Assembly: GCA_902806365.1 (NCBI GenBank) | Contig: CADCWJ010000263.1 | Coordinates: 1 to 5,519, forward strand | Direction: 5' to 3' | Source: an uncultured Thermomicrobiales bacterium | GTDB taxonomy: Bacteria; Chloroflexota; Chloroflexia; Thermomicrobiales; UBA6265 | DNA: 5,519 bases | Made by a program: the position numbers and the translations under genes | Notes under the pieces: model-generated | Database searches by the model: none | What the model was told of the DNA's origin: nothing | The model's input: the letters and a program-made list of their open reading frames with translations, nothing else | In this document: positions 1 through 5,219 of the stretch, piece after piece | Layout of the letters: every line of letters begins with the position of its first letter | How positions within the stretch are numbered: position 1 is the first letter of the stretch

Positions 1-227
1 GAACCGCTCTCGCCGATCAGGGCGACCGCCTCGCCGCGCCGGATGTCGAGCGAGACGCCGCGGACGGCCGCCATCCAGCCGGATTGCGTCTTGTATTCGA
101 CCCAGAGGTCCTCGACCGAGAGGATCGTCGGTGCGCTCGATTCGGCCGTGCCACGCATCGCGTCGCGGGCGATCCGCTCCTCCGAATGACCGTTTCGGCT
201 CTGGGTGTGACTGTGGCCTTCTGTCAT
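1..227 (-). CDS. Opp/Dpp-type ABC transporter ATP-binding protein, N-terminal fragment
   Basis: This is the first 75 codons of a cytoplasmic ATPase subunit that would power import through the two permeases encoded just upstream. The protein reads into a typical nucleotide-binding domain start: ILSVEDLWVEY at residues 35-45, GVSLDIRRGEAVALIG at about 57-72, then GESG, the beginning of the Walker A loop, where the window ends. Everything from the Walker A lysine onward is missing, including the signature motif, Walker B and the C-terminal oligopeptide-binding extension. I chose the ATG at 227-225 because GGAG lies 6 nt upstream. The roughly 34 residues before the domain are polar and longer than usual. 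An internal ATG at 158 would remove most of them but has no ribosome binding site. Order and family fit a DppD/OppD-like subunit, but the fragment alone cannot separate D from F types. Confidence 0.9.
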   Translation of the reverse strand, partial: MTEGHSHTQSRNGHSEERIARDAMRGTAESSAPTILSVEDLWVEYKTQSGWMAAVRGVSLDIRRGEAVALIGESG

Positions 228-304
228 GCTCCGCTCCGTCCCGTCAGGTTCGTAATCGTCAGGCCGGCATAAGGATGAACCGCGTACGCGGCATCGGTGT
301 TCAT
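224..304 (-). CDS. possible 26-aa small ORF translationally coupled to the ATPase gene
   Basis: This short reading frame starts MNTDAAYAVHPYAG and ends NLTGRSGA. It is preceded by a strong ribosome binding site: AGGAG (plus-strand CTCCT at 313-317), 8 nt before the ATG. Its TGA overlaps the ATG of the ATPase gene as ATGA, the arrangement typical of translational coupling. I recognise no domain, signal peptide or membrane segment. It could be a real small peptide, a leader whose translation opens the ATPase start, or a remnant of an original junction between permease and ATPase that repeat element A has disturbed. Against it are its length and the lack of any known family; the start signal is better than that of several neighbouring genes. 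Confidence 0.35.
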   Translation of the reverse strand: MNTDAAYAVHPYAGLTITNLTGRSGA

Positions 305-339
305 CGTCCGCTCTCCTGGTCCGTCATGCTAACCAACGA

Positions 340-379
340 ATGGGCCGCATCCGCTCAGTTCCTGCGGAACTGCCTGTTG
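340..379 (+). repeat. 40-bp hairpin repeat unit A1
   Basis: The unit begins ATGGGCCGCATCCGCT and ends CCTGTTG. Between these flanks is a perfect 7-bp inverted repeat, CAGTTCC and GGAACTG, around the loop TGC (356-372). It is followed with no gap by unit A2, which has the same flanks and length but different stem bases. Confidence 0.85.
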
Positions 380-419
380 ATGGGCCGTATCCGCTCAATG
401 GCTTCGCCATTGCCTGTTG
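380..419 (+). repeat. 40-bp hairpin repeat unit A2
   Basis: This is the second tandem copy. The flanks match A1 except for one C-to-T change at unit position 9. The stem at 396-412 is CAATGGC and GCCATTG around the loop TTC. Compared with A1, three of the seven base pairs differ and all stay paired. A possible decayed third copy follows at about 420-433 (GCCGATCCGAGCA compared with GCCGCATCCGCTCA) but is too short to count. Confidence 0.85.
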
Positions 420-463
420 AGCCGATCCGAGCAACTGCACCGCGCAGCGGACGTCACGCGAAC

Positions 464-496
464 CATGCCGGCACCTGGGTCGGCTGCGTCGGCATG
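464..496. repeat. inverted repeat in the variable part of element A
   Basis: CATGCCG at 464-470 and CGGCATG at 490-496 form a 7-bp stem with a 19-nt loop, ending exactly where the 28-bp core begins. Element B has a different stem at the comparable place (GAGCT at 3876-3880, AGCTC at 3890-3894). A stem may therefore be kept here while its sequence is not, though with one example each this is weak. Confidence 0.5.
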
Positions 497-523
497 CGGG
501 AGGCCACTGGGGCCTCCCCTACG
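496..523 (+). repeat. 28-bp GC hairpin core, copy A
   Basis: This sequence is identical over 28 bp to the reverse complement of 3828-3855. It contains the 8-bp stem GGGAGGCC and GGCCTCCC around the loop ACTGG, then CCTACG. Similarity continues weakly to 529 (ACGAATGCG here, ACGGATGGG in copy B). No T-run follows on either strand, so it does not look like a standard intrinsic terminator. When read as codons it gives REATGASPT, which will appear in spurious hypothetical proteins wherever the repeat is present. Confidence 0.85.
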
Positions 524-550
524 AATGCGTCCCGTTCCCCATTCCGTAGG
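518..550. repeat. inverted repeat at the right end of element A
   Basis: CCTACG plus AATG (518-527) pairs with CATT plus CGTAGG (540-543 and 545-550), leaving one bulged C at 544 and a 12-nt loop. The right arm read on the minus strand, CCTACGGAATGGGG, closely resembles the end of element B, CCTACGGATGGGG. This stretch could therefore be the remnant end of a second, oppositely oriented element. Confidence 0.6.
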
Positions 551-580
551 AGACACTCGTAGAGAACCACCTTCCGGCGC

Positions 581-1495
581 TCAGCTCTCGCGGAGGCGCG
601 GGTTGAAGACGTCTTCGAGCGAGCGGGAGATCAGGACCAGCGAAAGCTGGAGAATGGTGATCACGAAGATCGGAGCGAAGATGTAGAGAAAGCTGTCCTG
701 AAAGAAATGCGCGCCCTGCACGTAGGCCTGCTGGATCATCAACCCCCAATTGTTGCCGGCGAGCGAGACCAAACCGAGGAAGTAGAGGATGACCTGCCCG
801 TAGATTGCGCCGGTCATCCCAAGCACGAAATTGATCACGATGTAGCTCATCATGTTCGGGAGCACCTCCCGGAACATGATTCGGGGCAGCCCGAGGTCGA
901 GCATTCGCGCCGCCTCGATGTACTCCCGCTCCTTCAGCGAGAGCACCTGGGAGCGGACCGCCAGCAGCAGCGTCGGCCACCCGGTCAGCCCCAGGATCAG
1001 GACGAGCAGGATGGGACTGTTGAGCTTGACGAACACCGCCAGCACCCCCAGCAGGATGATGCCGGGGACCGTGAGCACGACATCCGTAATCGTCAGCACG
1101 AAGGAATCGAACCGACCCCCGAGCAGCGCCGCAAGCGATCCGATCACGACCGAGATCGCCGTCGAGAGGATTGCCGCACCCGCGGCGACGAGGAGGAGGC
1201 TGCGCCCGCCGTGGACGATCTGGAACCAGATGTCCTTCCCCTGGTAGTCGGTGCCGAGGATATGATCCGACGACGGCGGCGCGTAGACGTTCAGGTAGTC
1301 ACCCTTGTTGTCACCGGGCATGAAGAACGGCCCGATGAACGCCAGGAGCAGGATCGCGAAGAACATGATGAAGCCGAGCGTGCCGGATTTGTTGTGCTCG
1401 ACGAAGGTCCGGATCAGGCCGCGACGCCTGACCTCGGTGGCAACGCCGGGGTCGGCGGCGGGCAGCGCGCTGGGATCGAGAGCGGTCTGGACCAT
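581..1495 (-). CDS. Opp/Dpp-type ABC transporter permease, DppC/OppC class
   Basis: This inner-membrane subunit forms half of the translocation pore of a small-solute importer. It is 304 residues long, normal for the family. A cytoplasmic N-terminus of about 38 residues leads to the first membrane segment (about 40-58). The family signature HILGTDYQGKDIW (78-90) and HGGRSLL (95-101) follow, with further hydrophobic segments at about 99-125, 135-156, 162-181, 217-243 and 268-290. The EAA loop that contacts the ATPase is YIEAARMLDLGLP at 192-204, with the conserved glycine at 202. I chose the ATG at 1495-1493 because GGGAG lies 9 nt upstream, inside the end of the preceding permease gene, whose stop is only 2 bp away. 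The open frame runs on to 2191 upstream, but that part overlaps the other permease in a different frame and is not coding. Family assignment is secure; the substrate is unknown. Confidence 0.95.
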   Translation of the reverse strand: MVQTALDPSALPAADPGVATEVRRRGLIRTFVEHNKSGTLGFIMFFAILLLAFIGPFFMPGDNKGDYLNVYAPPSSDHILGTDYQGKDIWFQIVHGGRSLLLVAAGAAILSTAISVVIGSLAALLGGRFDSFVLTITDVVLTVPGIILLGVLAVFVKLNSPILLVLILGLTGWPTLLLAVRSQVLSLKEREYIEAARMLDLGLPRIMFREVLPNMMSYIVINFVLGMTGAIYGQVILYFLGLVSLAGNNWGLMIQQAYVQGAHFFQDSFLYIFAPIFVITILQLSLVLISRSLEDVFNPRLRES

Positions 1496-1497
1496 GG

Positions 1498-2583
1498 TCA
1501 GCTTCTCCCGGAGCGGATGCGCGGATCGAGCCGGCTGTAGAGCAGATCGGCGGCGAGATTGGCGAGCACGACCGAGATCGTGACGATCAGCAGGATGCCC
1601 TGGAGCAGCGGGTAGTCCCGCTTCTGGATCGCGACGAAGAGGCGTTGACCGATGCCTTCGTAGGTGAAGATCGGCTCGACCAGGAGCGATCCGCCGACGA
1701 CGAAGCCGATCGCGATCGTGAGCTGCGTGAAGAGCGGCAGGATCGCGTTGCGGCCAACGTAGAAGAAGAGCACCCGCCATTCGGGGACGCCGCGGGCGCG
1801 GGCCGCCGTCACGTAATCCTCTTCCAGTGCCGAGATCGTGCTGCTCTTCATCAGCAACATCCAGCCACCGATCGTGGTCAGGACATAGACGCTGATCGGC
1901 AGGAAGGCGTGATAGAAGATATCCCTGAAGAAGGCAAGGCTGAACTCCACATCCTGGCCGCTGGAGATCGCGCCGCGCATGTCGGTGAACGGCACCCACC
2001 CGAGCCGCACCCCGAAGAAGAGGATGATCATGATCGCCAGCAGGTAGTTCGGAACCGAATGCGTGACCGAGCTGAACGCCGAGAGCGCGCCATCGATTGG
2101 GGAGTTGCGCCTGTAGGCCATCAGCATCCCGAGCAGGCAGCCGATCACGAACGAGATCAGGAGGGCGGTGCCGACGCTGAAGATCGTCCACCAGATGCGG
2201 GACTGGATGATCTCGGCGACGGAGGTGCCCGGCGAGCTGAGCGACATCCCGAGGTCACCCTGGGCGAGGTTCCTCAGGTAATCCAGATATTGCAGCAGGA
2301 CCGGCTGGTCGACATCGATCGAGTAGAGCGAGCGCGCCTGGTTGCTTGCCTCATCGTACGAATAGCCGTATTGGGTCATCTGCTGGTTGATATACACCTC
2401 GACCGGGTTGCCGGGCAACAACCGGACGAGAAAGAAGATAAACGTCGAGACCAGGTAGATGGTGAGGAACGCCCGGAGCAGGCGGCGAAAGAGATAGTTC
2501 GAGAAGATCGACGAGCCGCCCCTGGCGCTGGCCCGTTCCTCGACCGCGGGAGTCCGTAGTGCGTCTGAGGCGATCTCTGCCAT
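1498..2583 (-). CDS. Opp/Dpp-type ABC transporter permease, DppB/OppB class
   Basis: This is the partner pore subunit of the importer, 361 residues from the chosen start. The first membrane segment is about 36-55 and runs into LLPGNPVE (55-62), the usual DppB landmark. A long external loop contains YLRNLAQGDLGMSL (102-115). More membrane segments lie at about 132-157, 177-195, 227-246, 286-305 and 328-350. The EAA loop is YVTAARARGVPEW (257-269), and FTYEGIGQRLF (306-316) and DLLYSRLDPRIR (346-357) are typical C-terminal motifs. The start is uncertain. An in-frame ATG at 2667 (protein starting MSNDAAA) would add 28 residues. I prefer 2583 because the codons between the two have many A- or T-ending choices unlike the rest of the gene. 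Neither start has a convincing ribosome binding site. Either way the N-terminus is longer than usual. Confidence 0.93.
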   Translation of the reverse strand: MAEIASDALRTPAVEERASARGGSSIFSNYLFRRLLRAFLTIYLVSTFIFFLVRLLPGNPVEVYINQQMTQYGYSYDEASNQARSLYSIDVDQPVLLQYLDYLRNLAQGDLGMSLSSPGTSVAEIIQSRIWWTIFSVGTALLISFVIGCLLGMLMAYRRNSPIDGALSAFSSVTHSVPNYLLAIMIILFFGVRLGWVPFTDMRGAISSGQDVEFSLAFFRDIFYHAFLPISVYVLTTIGGWMLLMKSSTISALEEDYVTAARARGVPEWRVLFFYVGRNAILPLFTQLTIAIGFVVGGSLLVEPIFTYEGIGQRLFVAIQKRDYPLLQGILLIVTISVVLANLAADLLYSRLDPRIRSGRS

Positions 2584-2712
2584 TCGCTCATGCTCGCTTC
2601 CGCGTCCGCTGACGCCTGTAACCGCTCCACCAAGGGTATGCGCGCTGGCCGCCGCATCATTCGACATGATGCACCAGCCGGTGTTCTGAAACCTGTTCCA
2701 CAATGCAGGGGC

Positions 2713-2742
2713 AGCATACTCGACAGTCCAAACCCGCCGCAA
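2713..2742 (-). promoter_or_regulatory. weak promoter candidate upstream of the permease genes
   Basis: Read on the minus strand, TTGCGG (2742-2737) and TATGCT (2718-2713) are separated by 18 bp, giving 3/6 and 4/6 matches to a sigma-70-type promoter. It lies in the 189-bp gap between the second oxidoreductase gene and the permease gene and could give the transporter its own transcript. If the permease starts at 2667 the leader would be about 40 nt. Such matches arise by chance easily in this much DNA. Confidence 0.25.
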
Positions 2743-2772
2743 TCGGGAACGCCCAATCGCAGTGACGATCCG

Positions 2773-3771
2773 TCAGCCCATCGGCAGCGCCACCGGCTCC
2801 CCGCGCCGGGCCGATTCGTAGGCACCGAGCGCGACCTCGACGGCGCGCAGGCCGTCGAGCCCGGTGACGGGCGGCGGCGAGTCGTCGCGGACCGCCTCGA
2901 CGAAGGCACGGACCATTTCGGGATCGCCGCTGATCTCGCTCGGTCTCCAGGCCAGGCTCGGTCCCCGGATCTCGGCGACCTCGACCACATCGCGGTAGGC
3001 GTCGAGCGAGAGCACGCCCGCCTCGCCGATGATGTCGATCATTACCCCGCCCCAGGTCGGCCAGTTCGCCGGACGCGACCAGCTCGTATCGAGGCTGACC
3101 GGGATCCCGTTGCTGAGCCGCAGCATCAGCAGGCCGGTATCGTCGGTGTCGATATCGTGGATACGGGTATCGATCTCGGCGAAGACCTCGGTCACCTCGG
3201 CATCGAAGATCCAGCGCAGGACATCGACGACATGGACCGTGTGGTCGATCACCGCGCCGCCGCCGGAAAGGTCCGGCTGGACGAACCAGCTCTGGGGGCA
3301 GGTGCCTGGATTGCGGGCGTTGACGGCGAGGGGCTGCCCGATCTGGCCGGCCCGGACGGCCTCGCGGAGGGCGACGGTGGCGGCGTTGAAGCGGACGGGA
3401 AAGGCTGTCTGGAGCTTGACGCCGTGAGCCGCGCAGGCGTCGATCATCGCCTGGGCGTCGGCGACGGTGGTGGCCAGCGGTTTCTCGCACAGCACGTGCT
3501 TGCCGGCCTCGGCGGCGGCGATCGTGTGCGCCTTGTGATGCACGTTCTCGGAGCAGATGATGACGGCGTCGATGTCGTCGCGGGCGAGCACGGCCGCCAG
3601 GCCGGAATCGAACGACGCGCCATGGCGCTCAGCCGCGTCCCGGCCACGCTCATGGTAGTCGTCGGTGATCACGACGAGTTCCGCGCCGGGGATCGCCTGG
3701 AGGCAGGCGGCGTAGCCCTCGGCATGGACATGGGCGAAGCTGATCATCGCGAACCGGACCTTCTCGATCAT
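2773..3771 (-). CDS. Gfo/Idh/MocA family oxidoreductase with atypical nucleotide-binding loop
   Basis: This is a predicted cytoplasmic NAD(P)-dependent dehydrogenase of 332 residues, normal length, likely acting on a sugar, polyol or sugar acid. The N-terminal Rossmann half has the family's CEKP motif at 95-98 (GKHVLCEKPLATT). The C-terminal alpha/beta half begins near 125 and carries VIDHTVHVVDVLRW at 174-187, with D176, H180 and D183 at the expected catalytic positions. The odd point is the dinucleotide loop: where relatives have GxGxxG, this protein reads MISFAHVHAEGY (9-20), with no glycine cluster. It could belong to a distinct subfamily with histidines here or use the cofactor differently. 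The ATG at 3771-3769 is preceded by GGAG 9 nt away. An in-frame upstream extension to 3864 runs through repeat element B and is rejected. It sits upstream of the importer genes and may act on the imported solute. Confidence 0.92.
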   Translation of the reverse strand: MIEKVRFAMISFAHVHAEGYAACLQAIPGAELVVITDDYHERGRDAAERHGASFDSGLAAVLARDDIDAVIICSENVHHKAHTIAAAEAGKHVLCEKPLATTVADAQAMIDACAAHGVKLQTAFPVRFNAATVALREAVRAGQIGQPLAVNARNPGTCPQSWFVQPDLSGGGAVIDHTVHVVDVLRWIFDAEVTEVFAEIDTRIHDIDTDDTGLLMLRLSNGIPVSLDTSWSRPANWPTWGGVMIDIIGEAGVLSLDAYRDVVEVAEIRGPSLAWRPSEISGDPEMVRAFVEAVRDDSPPPVTGLDGLRAVEVALGAYESARRGEPVALPMG

Positions 3772-3827
3772 GTGGTCGCTCTCCAACGGTTCCCGATCGC
3801 GCGCCGCGCCCATCACTCCACCCCATC

Positions 3828-3855
3828 CGTAGGGGAGGCCCCAGTGGCCTCCCGC
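3828..3855 (-). repeat. 28-bp GC hairpin core, copy B
   Basis: This is an exact 28-bp match, on the minus strand, to 496-523. It has the same 8-bp stem (GGGAGGCC and GGCCTCCC) and the same ACTGG loop. The loop is asymmetric, so orientation can be assigned: copy B points opposite to copy A. There is no T-run, so a standard terminator is unlikely. Confidence 0.85.
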
Positions 3856-3906
3856 AGTCCGCAATCGACGATGCCGAGCTCAGGAACCCAGCTCATGAGT
3901 CCTCCC

Positions 3907-3934
3907 GTCGGCTTCGCCGACATGCGCTTCGCGC
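3907..3934. repeat. two adjacent triloop hairpins within element B
   Basis: GTCGGC and GCCGAC pair around TTC (3907-3921), and GCGC and GCGC pair around TTC (3924-3934), with 2 bp between the hairpins. The loop is the same TTC as in unit A2. On the minus strand, TCCC just before and GGGA just after could close the pair into a three-way junction. No sequence equivalent is seen in element A. Confidence 0.5.
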
Positions 3935-3943
3935 GGGGATTCA

Positions 3944-3983
3944 CAACAAGCCATTCCGACGGAATGGAGCGGATGCGGCCCAT
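3944..3983 (-). repeat. 40-bp hairpin repeat unit B1
   Basis: On the minus strand this unit begins ATGGGCCGCATCCGCT, identical to A1, and ends CTTGTTG (CCTGTTG in A1 and A2). Its stem at 3951-3967 is CCATTCC and GGAATGG around the loop GTC. Its length and the stem position match A1 and A2 exactly. Confidence 0.85.
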
Positions 3984-4030
3984 CGCCGCGCTCTGAATGA
4001 CGGATACGGGGAAGTTTGGCCTGATGTCAG

Positions 4031-5107
4031 TCATGGCTCCCGCACCGATCCATCCTCATTGAAGAAGACCGGGCGGCGCGTCCGCATCGAATCGAGCACC
4101 GCGTTCCCGAGACGGATCGCGCGGACCCCATCTTCACCGCTGACCCCCACCGGCGCGCCGGTTTTCAGGCACTGCACGAAGTGGACGACCTCGCGCTCAT
4201 GGGAGGAGACGCTGTGCGGCCGCGCCAAAACGCGCGCCGGCCGGGTCAGGGCGTCGTCCAGGGCCACGGTCCGCTCAAGGGTCAGCGTGGTTGCATCATC
4301 GCTGGATTGGCGGAGCAGGCCGTACTGACCGGCGATTTCCACCGATGTCCGGAACGTCGTATGCGCCCAGGAACTCTCGAGGTGCGCGATCACACCGTTC
4401 CGGAACCGCAGGGAGGCGACCGCGTAGTCGCGTTTGGTGTGGATCGGATCGAAGGAGAGGCCGTGCGCGAAGAGCCGCTCGACATCGCCGAACAACCAGC
4501 AGAAGGTGTCGAGCTCATGGATCATCAGGTCGAGCACGACCCCGCCGTTCTTCTCGACGTCGGCGAACCAGGGGCTCCGCTCCTGCACCGGCGAGCAGAG
4601 CCGGGAGCCGCGGACGGTGGCGATCCGGCCCAGCGTCCCGGCGTCGATGATCTCCTTGATCCGCATGTACTCCGGGAAAAAGCGCACGACGTGGCCGATC
4701 ATCAGGGTCACCCCGGCGCCGGCGCAGGCGCGGACCATCGCCTCGCCATCCCCGGCGGTGCGCGCGATCGGCTTCTCGCAGAAGACGTGCTTGCCGGCCC
4801 GCGCGGCGGCTTCGGTCGCCATCCGGTGGAGGCTGGTCGGGAGCGCGATCAGGACCGCATCGACGTCAGGATCGGCAAGCGCTTCCTCCATCGAGGCGGT
4901 CGCCCGCCCGCCGATCTCCCCGGTCAGCGCCTCGGCGCGTGGCAGATCGAGATCGACCGCCCAGCGCAGCTCGGCGTCGGGGTTGGCGGCGAGCCCGCGG
5001 GCGTGGACGCTGCCCATCCCGCCGGTCCCGATTGAAGCGAACCGGACTGGACGGTCCCGGAGTTCTTCGGGTGTGGTCGGGCGCGGCGTAGGGGAGGTCG
5101 TCACCAT
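4031..5107 (-). CDS. Gfo/Idh/MocA family oxidoreductase, inositol/sugar dehydrogenase type
   Basis: This is a predicted cytoplasmic NAD(P)-dependent dehydrogenase of 358 residues. All family landmarks are present: dinucleotide-binding loop IGTGGMG (26-32), the CEKP motif at 110-113 (GKHVFCEKPIART), GHVVRFFPEY (138-147), which resembles the GHxxRF segment of inositol dehydrogenase-like and sugar 3-dehydrogenase-like members, and VLDLMIHELDTFCW (191-204) with D193, H197 and D200 at catalytic positions. About 20 polar residues precede the Rossmann fold. I chose the ATG at 5107-5105; AAGGA lies about 14 nt upstream, rather far. An upstream in-frame GTG at 5215 is possible but would add low-complexity sequence. 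It is the first complete gene of the run and is only distantly similar to the second oxidoreductase, so the two probably catalyse different steps or act on different substrates. The exact substrate cannot be read from sequence. Confidence 0.94.
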   Translation of the reverse strand: MVTTSPTPRPTTPEELRDRPVRFASIGTGGMGSVHARGLAANPDAELRWAVDLDLPRAEALTGEIGGRATASMEEALADPDVDAVLIALPTSLHRMATEAAARAGKHVFCEKPIARTAGDGEAMVRACAGAGVTLMIGHVVRFFPEYMRIKEIIDAGTLGRIATVRGSRLCSPVQERSPWFADVEKNGGVVLDLMIHELDTFCWLFGDVERLFAHGLSFDPIHTKRDYAVASLRFRNGVIAHLESSWAHTTFRTSVEIAGQYGLLRQSSDDATTLTLERTVALDDALTRPARVLARPHSVSSHEREVVHFVQCLKTGAPVGVSGEDGVRAIRLGNAVLDSMRTRRPVFFNEDGSVREP

Positions 5108-5190
5108 GGTGGCGCGTGCGATCCTTTCGGTGGGCCGGTGCGGGACGGTTGGCAACGGTGCGGCGATGGCCTCAGGCCGGTTTGGGATGC

Positions 5191-5219
5191 ACCCTACATC
5201 CGGGCGCGTTACCACGCAA
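5191..5219 (-). promoter_or_regulatory. weak promoter candidate upstream of the first oxidoreductase gene
   Basis: On the minus strand TTGCGT (5219-5214) and TAGGGT (5196-5191) are 17 bp apart, each matching 3/6 of the sigma-70 consensus. The first box lies inside one copy of a 12-bp direct repeat. GGATG and CATCC flank the second box as a short dyad, which could be an operator. The position suits transcription of the oxidoreductase gene, with a leader of about 75 nt. The evidence is thin. Confidence 0.25.

Larger units (their letters stand above)
340..529 (+). repeat. composite structured repeat element A
   Basis: This element fills most of the 353-bp gap between the second permease gene and the ATPase gene. 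It consists of two tandem 40-bp hairpin units (340-419), a variable middle of 76 bp, and a 28-bp GC-rich hairpin core (496-523) followed by a short half-conserved tail. The same order, unit then spacer then core, recurs inverted at 3983-3822 in another gap of this cluster, which is why I treat it as one element. It lies antisense to the surrounding genes. No transposase or long terminal repeat is seen. It may be a REP- or MITE-like non-autonomous element or a structured RNA or DNA motif. Both outer limits are approximate. Confidence 0.7.
3822..3983 (-). repeat. composite structured repeat element B
   Basis: This element occupies most of the 259-bp gap between the two oxidoreductase genes. Read on the minus strand it has one 40-bp hairpin unit (3983-3944), an 88-bp variable middle with two more triloop hairpins, and the 28-bp hairpin core (3855-3828) with the tail CCTACGGATGGGG. 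Its order matches element A, but it is inverted relative to A and co-oriented with the genes, so it would be present in any read-through transcript. It has one unit where A has two. The limits are set by similarity to A and are approximate. Confidence 0.7.

Noticed and set aside
340..419. Tandem units as a minimal CRISPR array
   Set aside because: The variable 17-bp segments are self-complementary, the third copy lies alone 3.5 kb away and inverted, and no cas gene is visible, so these are not spacers.
498..518. GC hairpin of the core as an intrinsic terminator
   Set aside because: The stem is strong, but no T-run follows on either strand, and the same sequence occurs as part of a repeat. 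It may still cause pausing or mark RNA ends.
131..562. 143-codon plus-strand frame across element A
   Set aside because: It runs from the antisense of the ATPase gene through the tandem units and core. The translated repeat produces MGRIRS and REATGASPT peptides, and there is no start signal.
1496..2191. Upstream extension of the DppC-class permease frame
   Set aside because: It overlaps the DppB-class permease in another frame, gives Arg/Pro-rich sequence without membrane segments, and a good ribosome binding site supports the ATG at 1495.
2763..2775. 5-bp dyad TGACG-ATC-CGTCA overlapping the second oxidoreductase stop codon
   Set aside because: The stem is short, with no T-run, and such dyads are common by chance. 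I do not call a terminator.
2590..3996. 468-codon open frame on the plus strand
   Set aside because: It is antisense to the second oxidoreductase and the permease start. Its translation is rich in D, R, G and H with no recognisable domain, as expected for the reverse of GC-rich coding DNA. Similar plus-strand frames at 707-1540, 1645-2559 and 4181-5035 are rejected for the same reason.
3813..4034. 73-codon minus-strand frame spanning element B, its ATG overlapping the first oxidoreductase stop
   Set aside because: Nearly all of it is repeat element B, including the 40-bp unit and the core that reads REATGASPT. The only purine-rich run, GGGAG, is 2 nt from the ATG, too close. The ATGA overlap is the sole support and could be a leftover of an older gene junction.
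5108..5215. N-terminal extension of the first oxidoreductase to a GTG at 5215
   Set aside because: The added 36 residues are proline- and arginine-rich with no family similarity, cover the promoter and repeat region, and an ATG at 5107 gives a normal-length protein.
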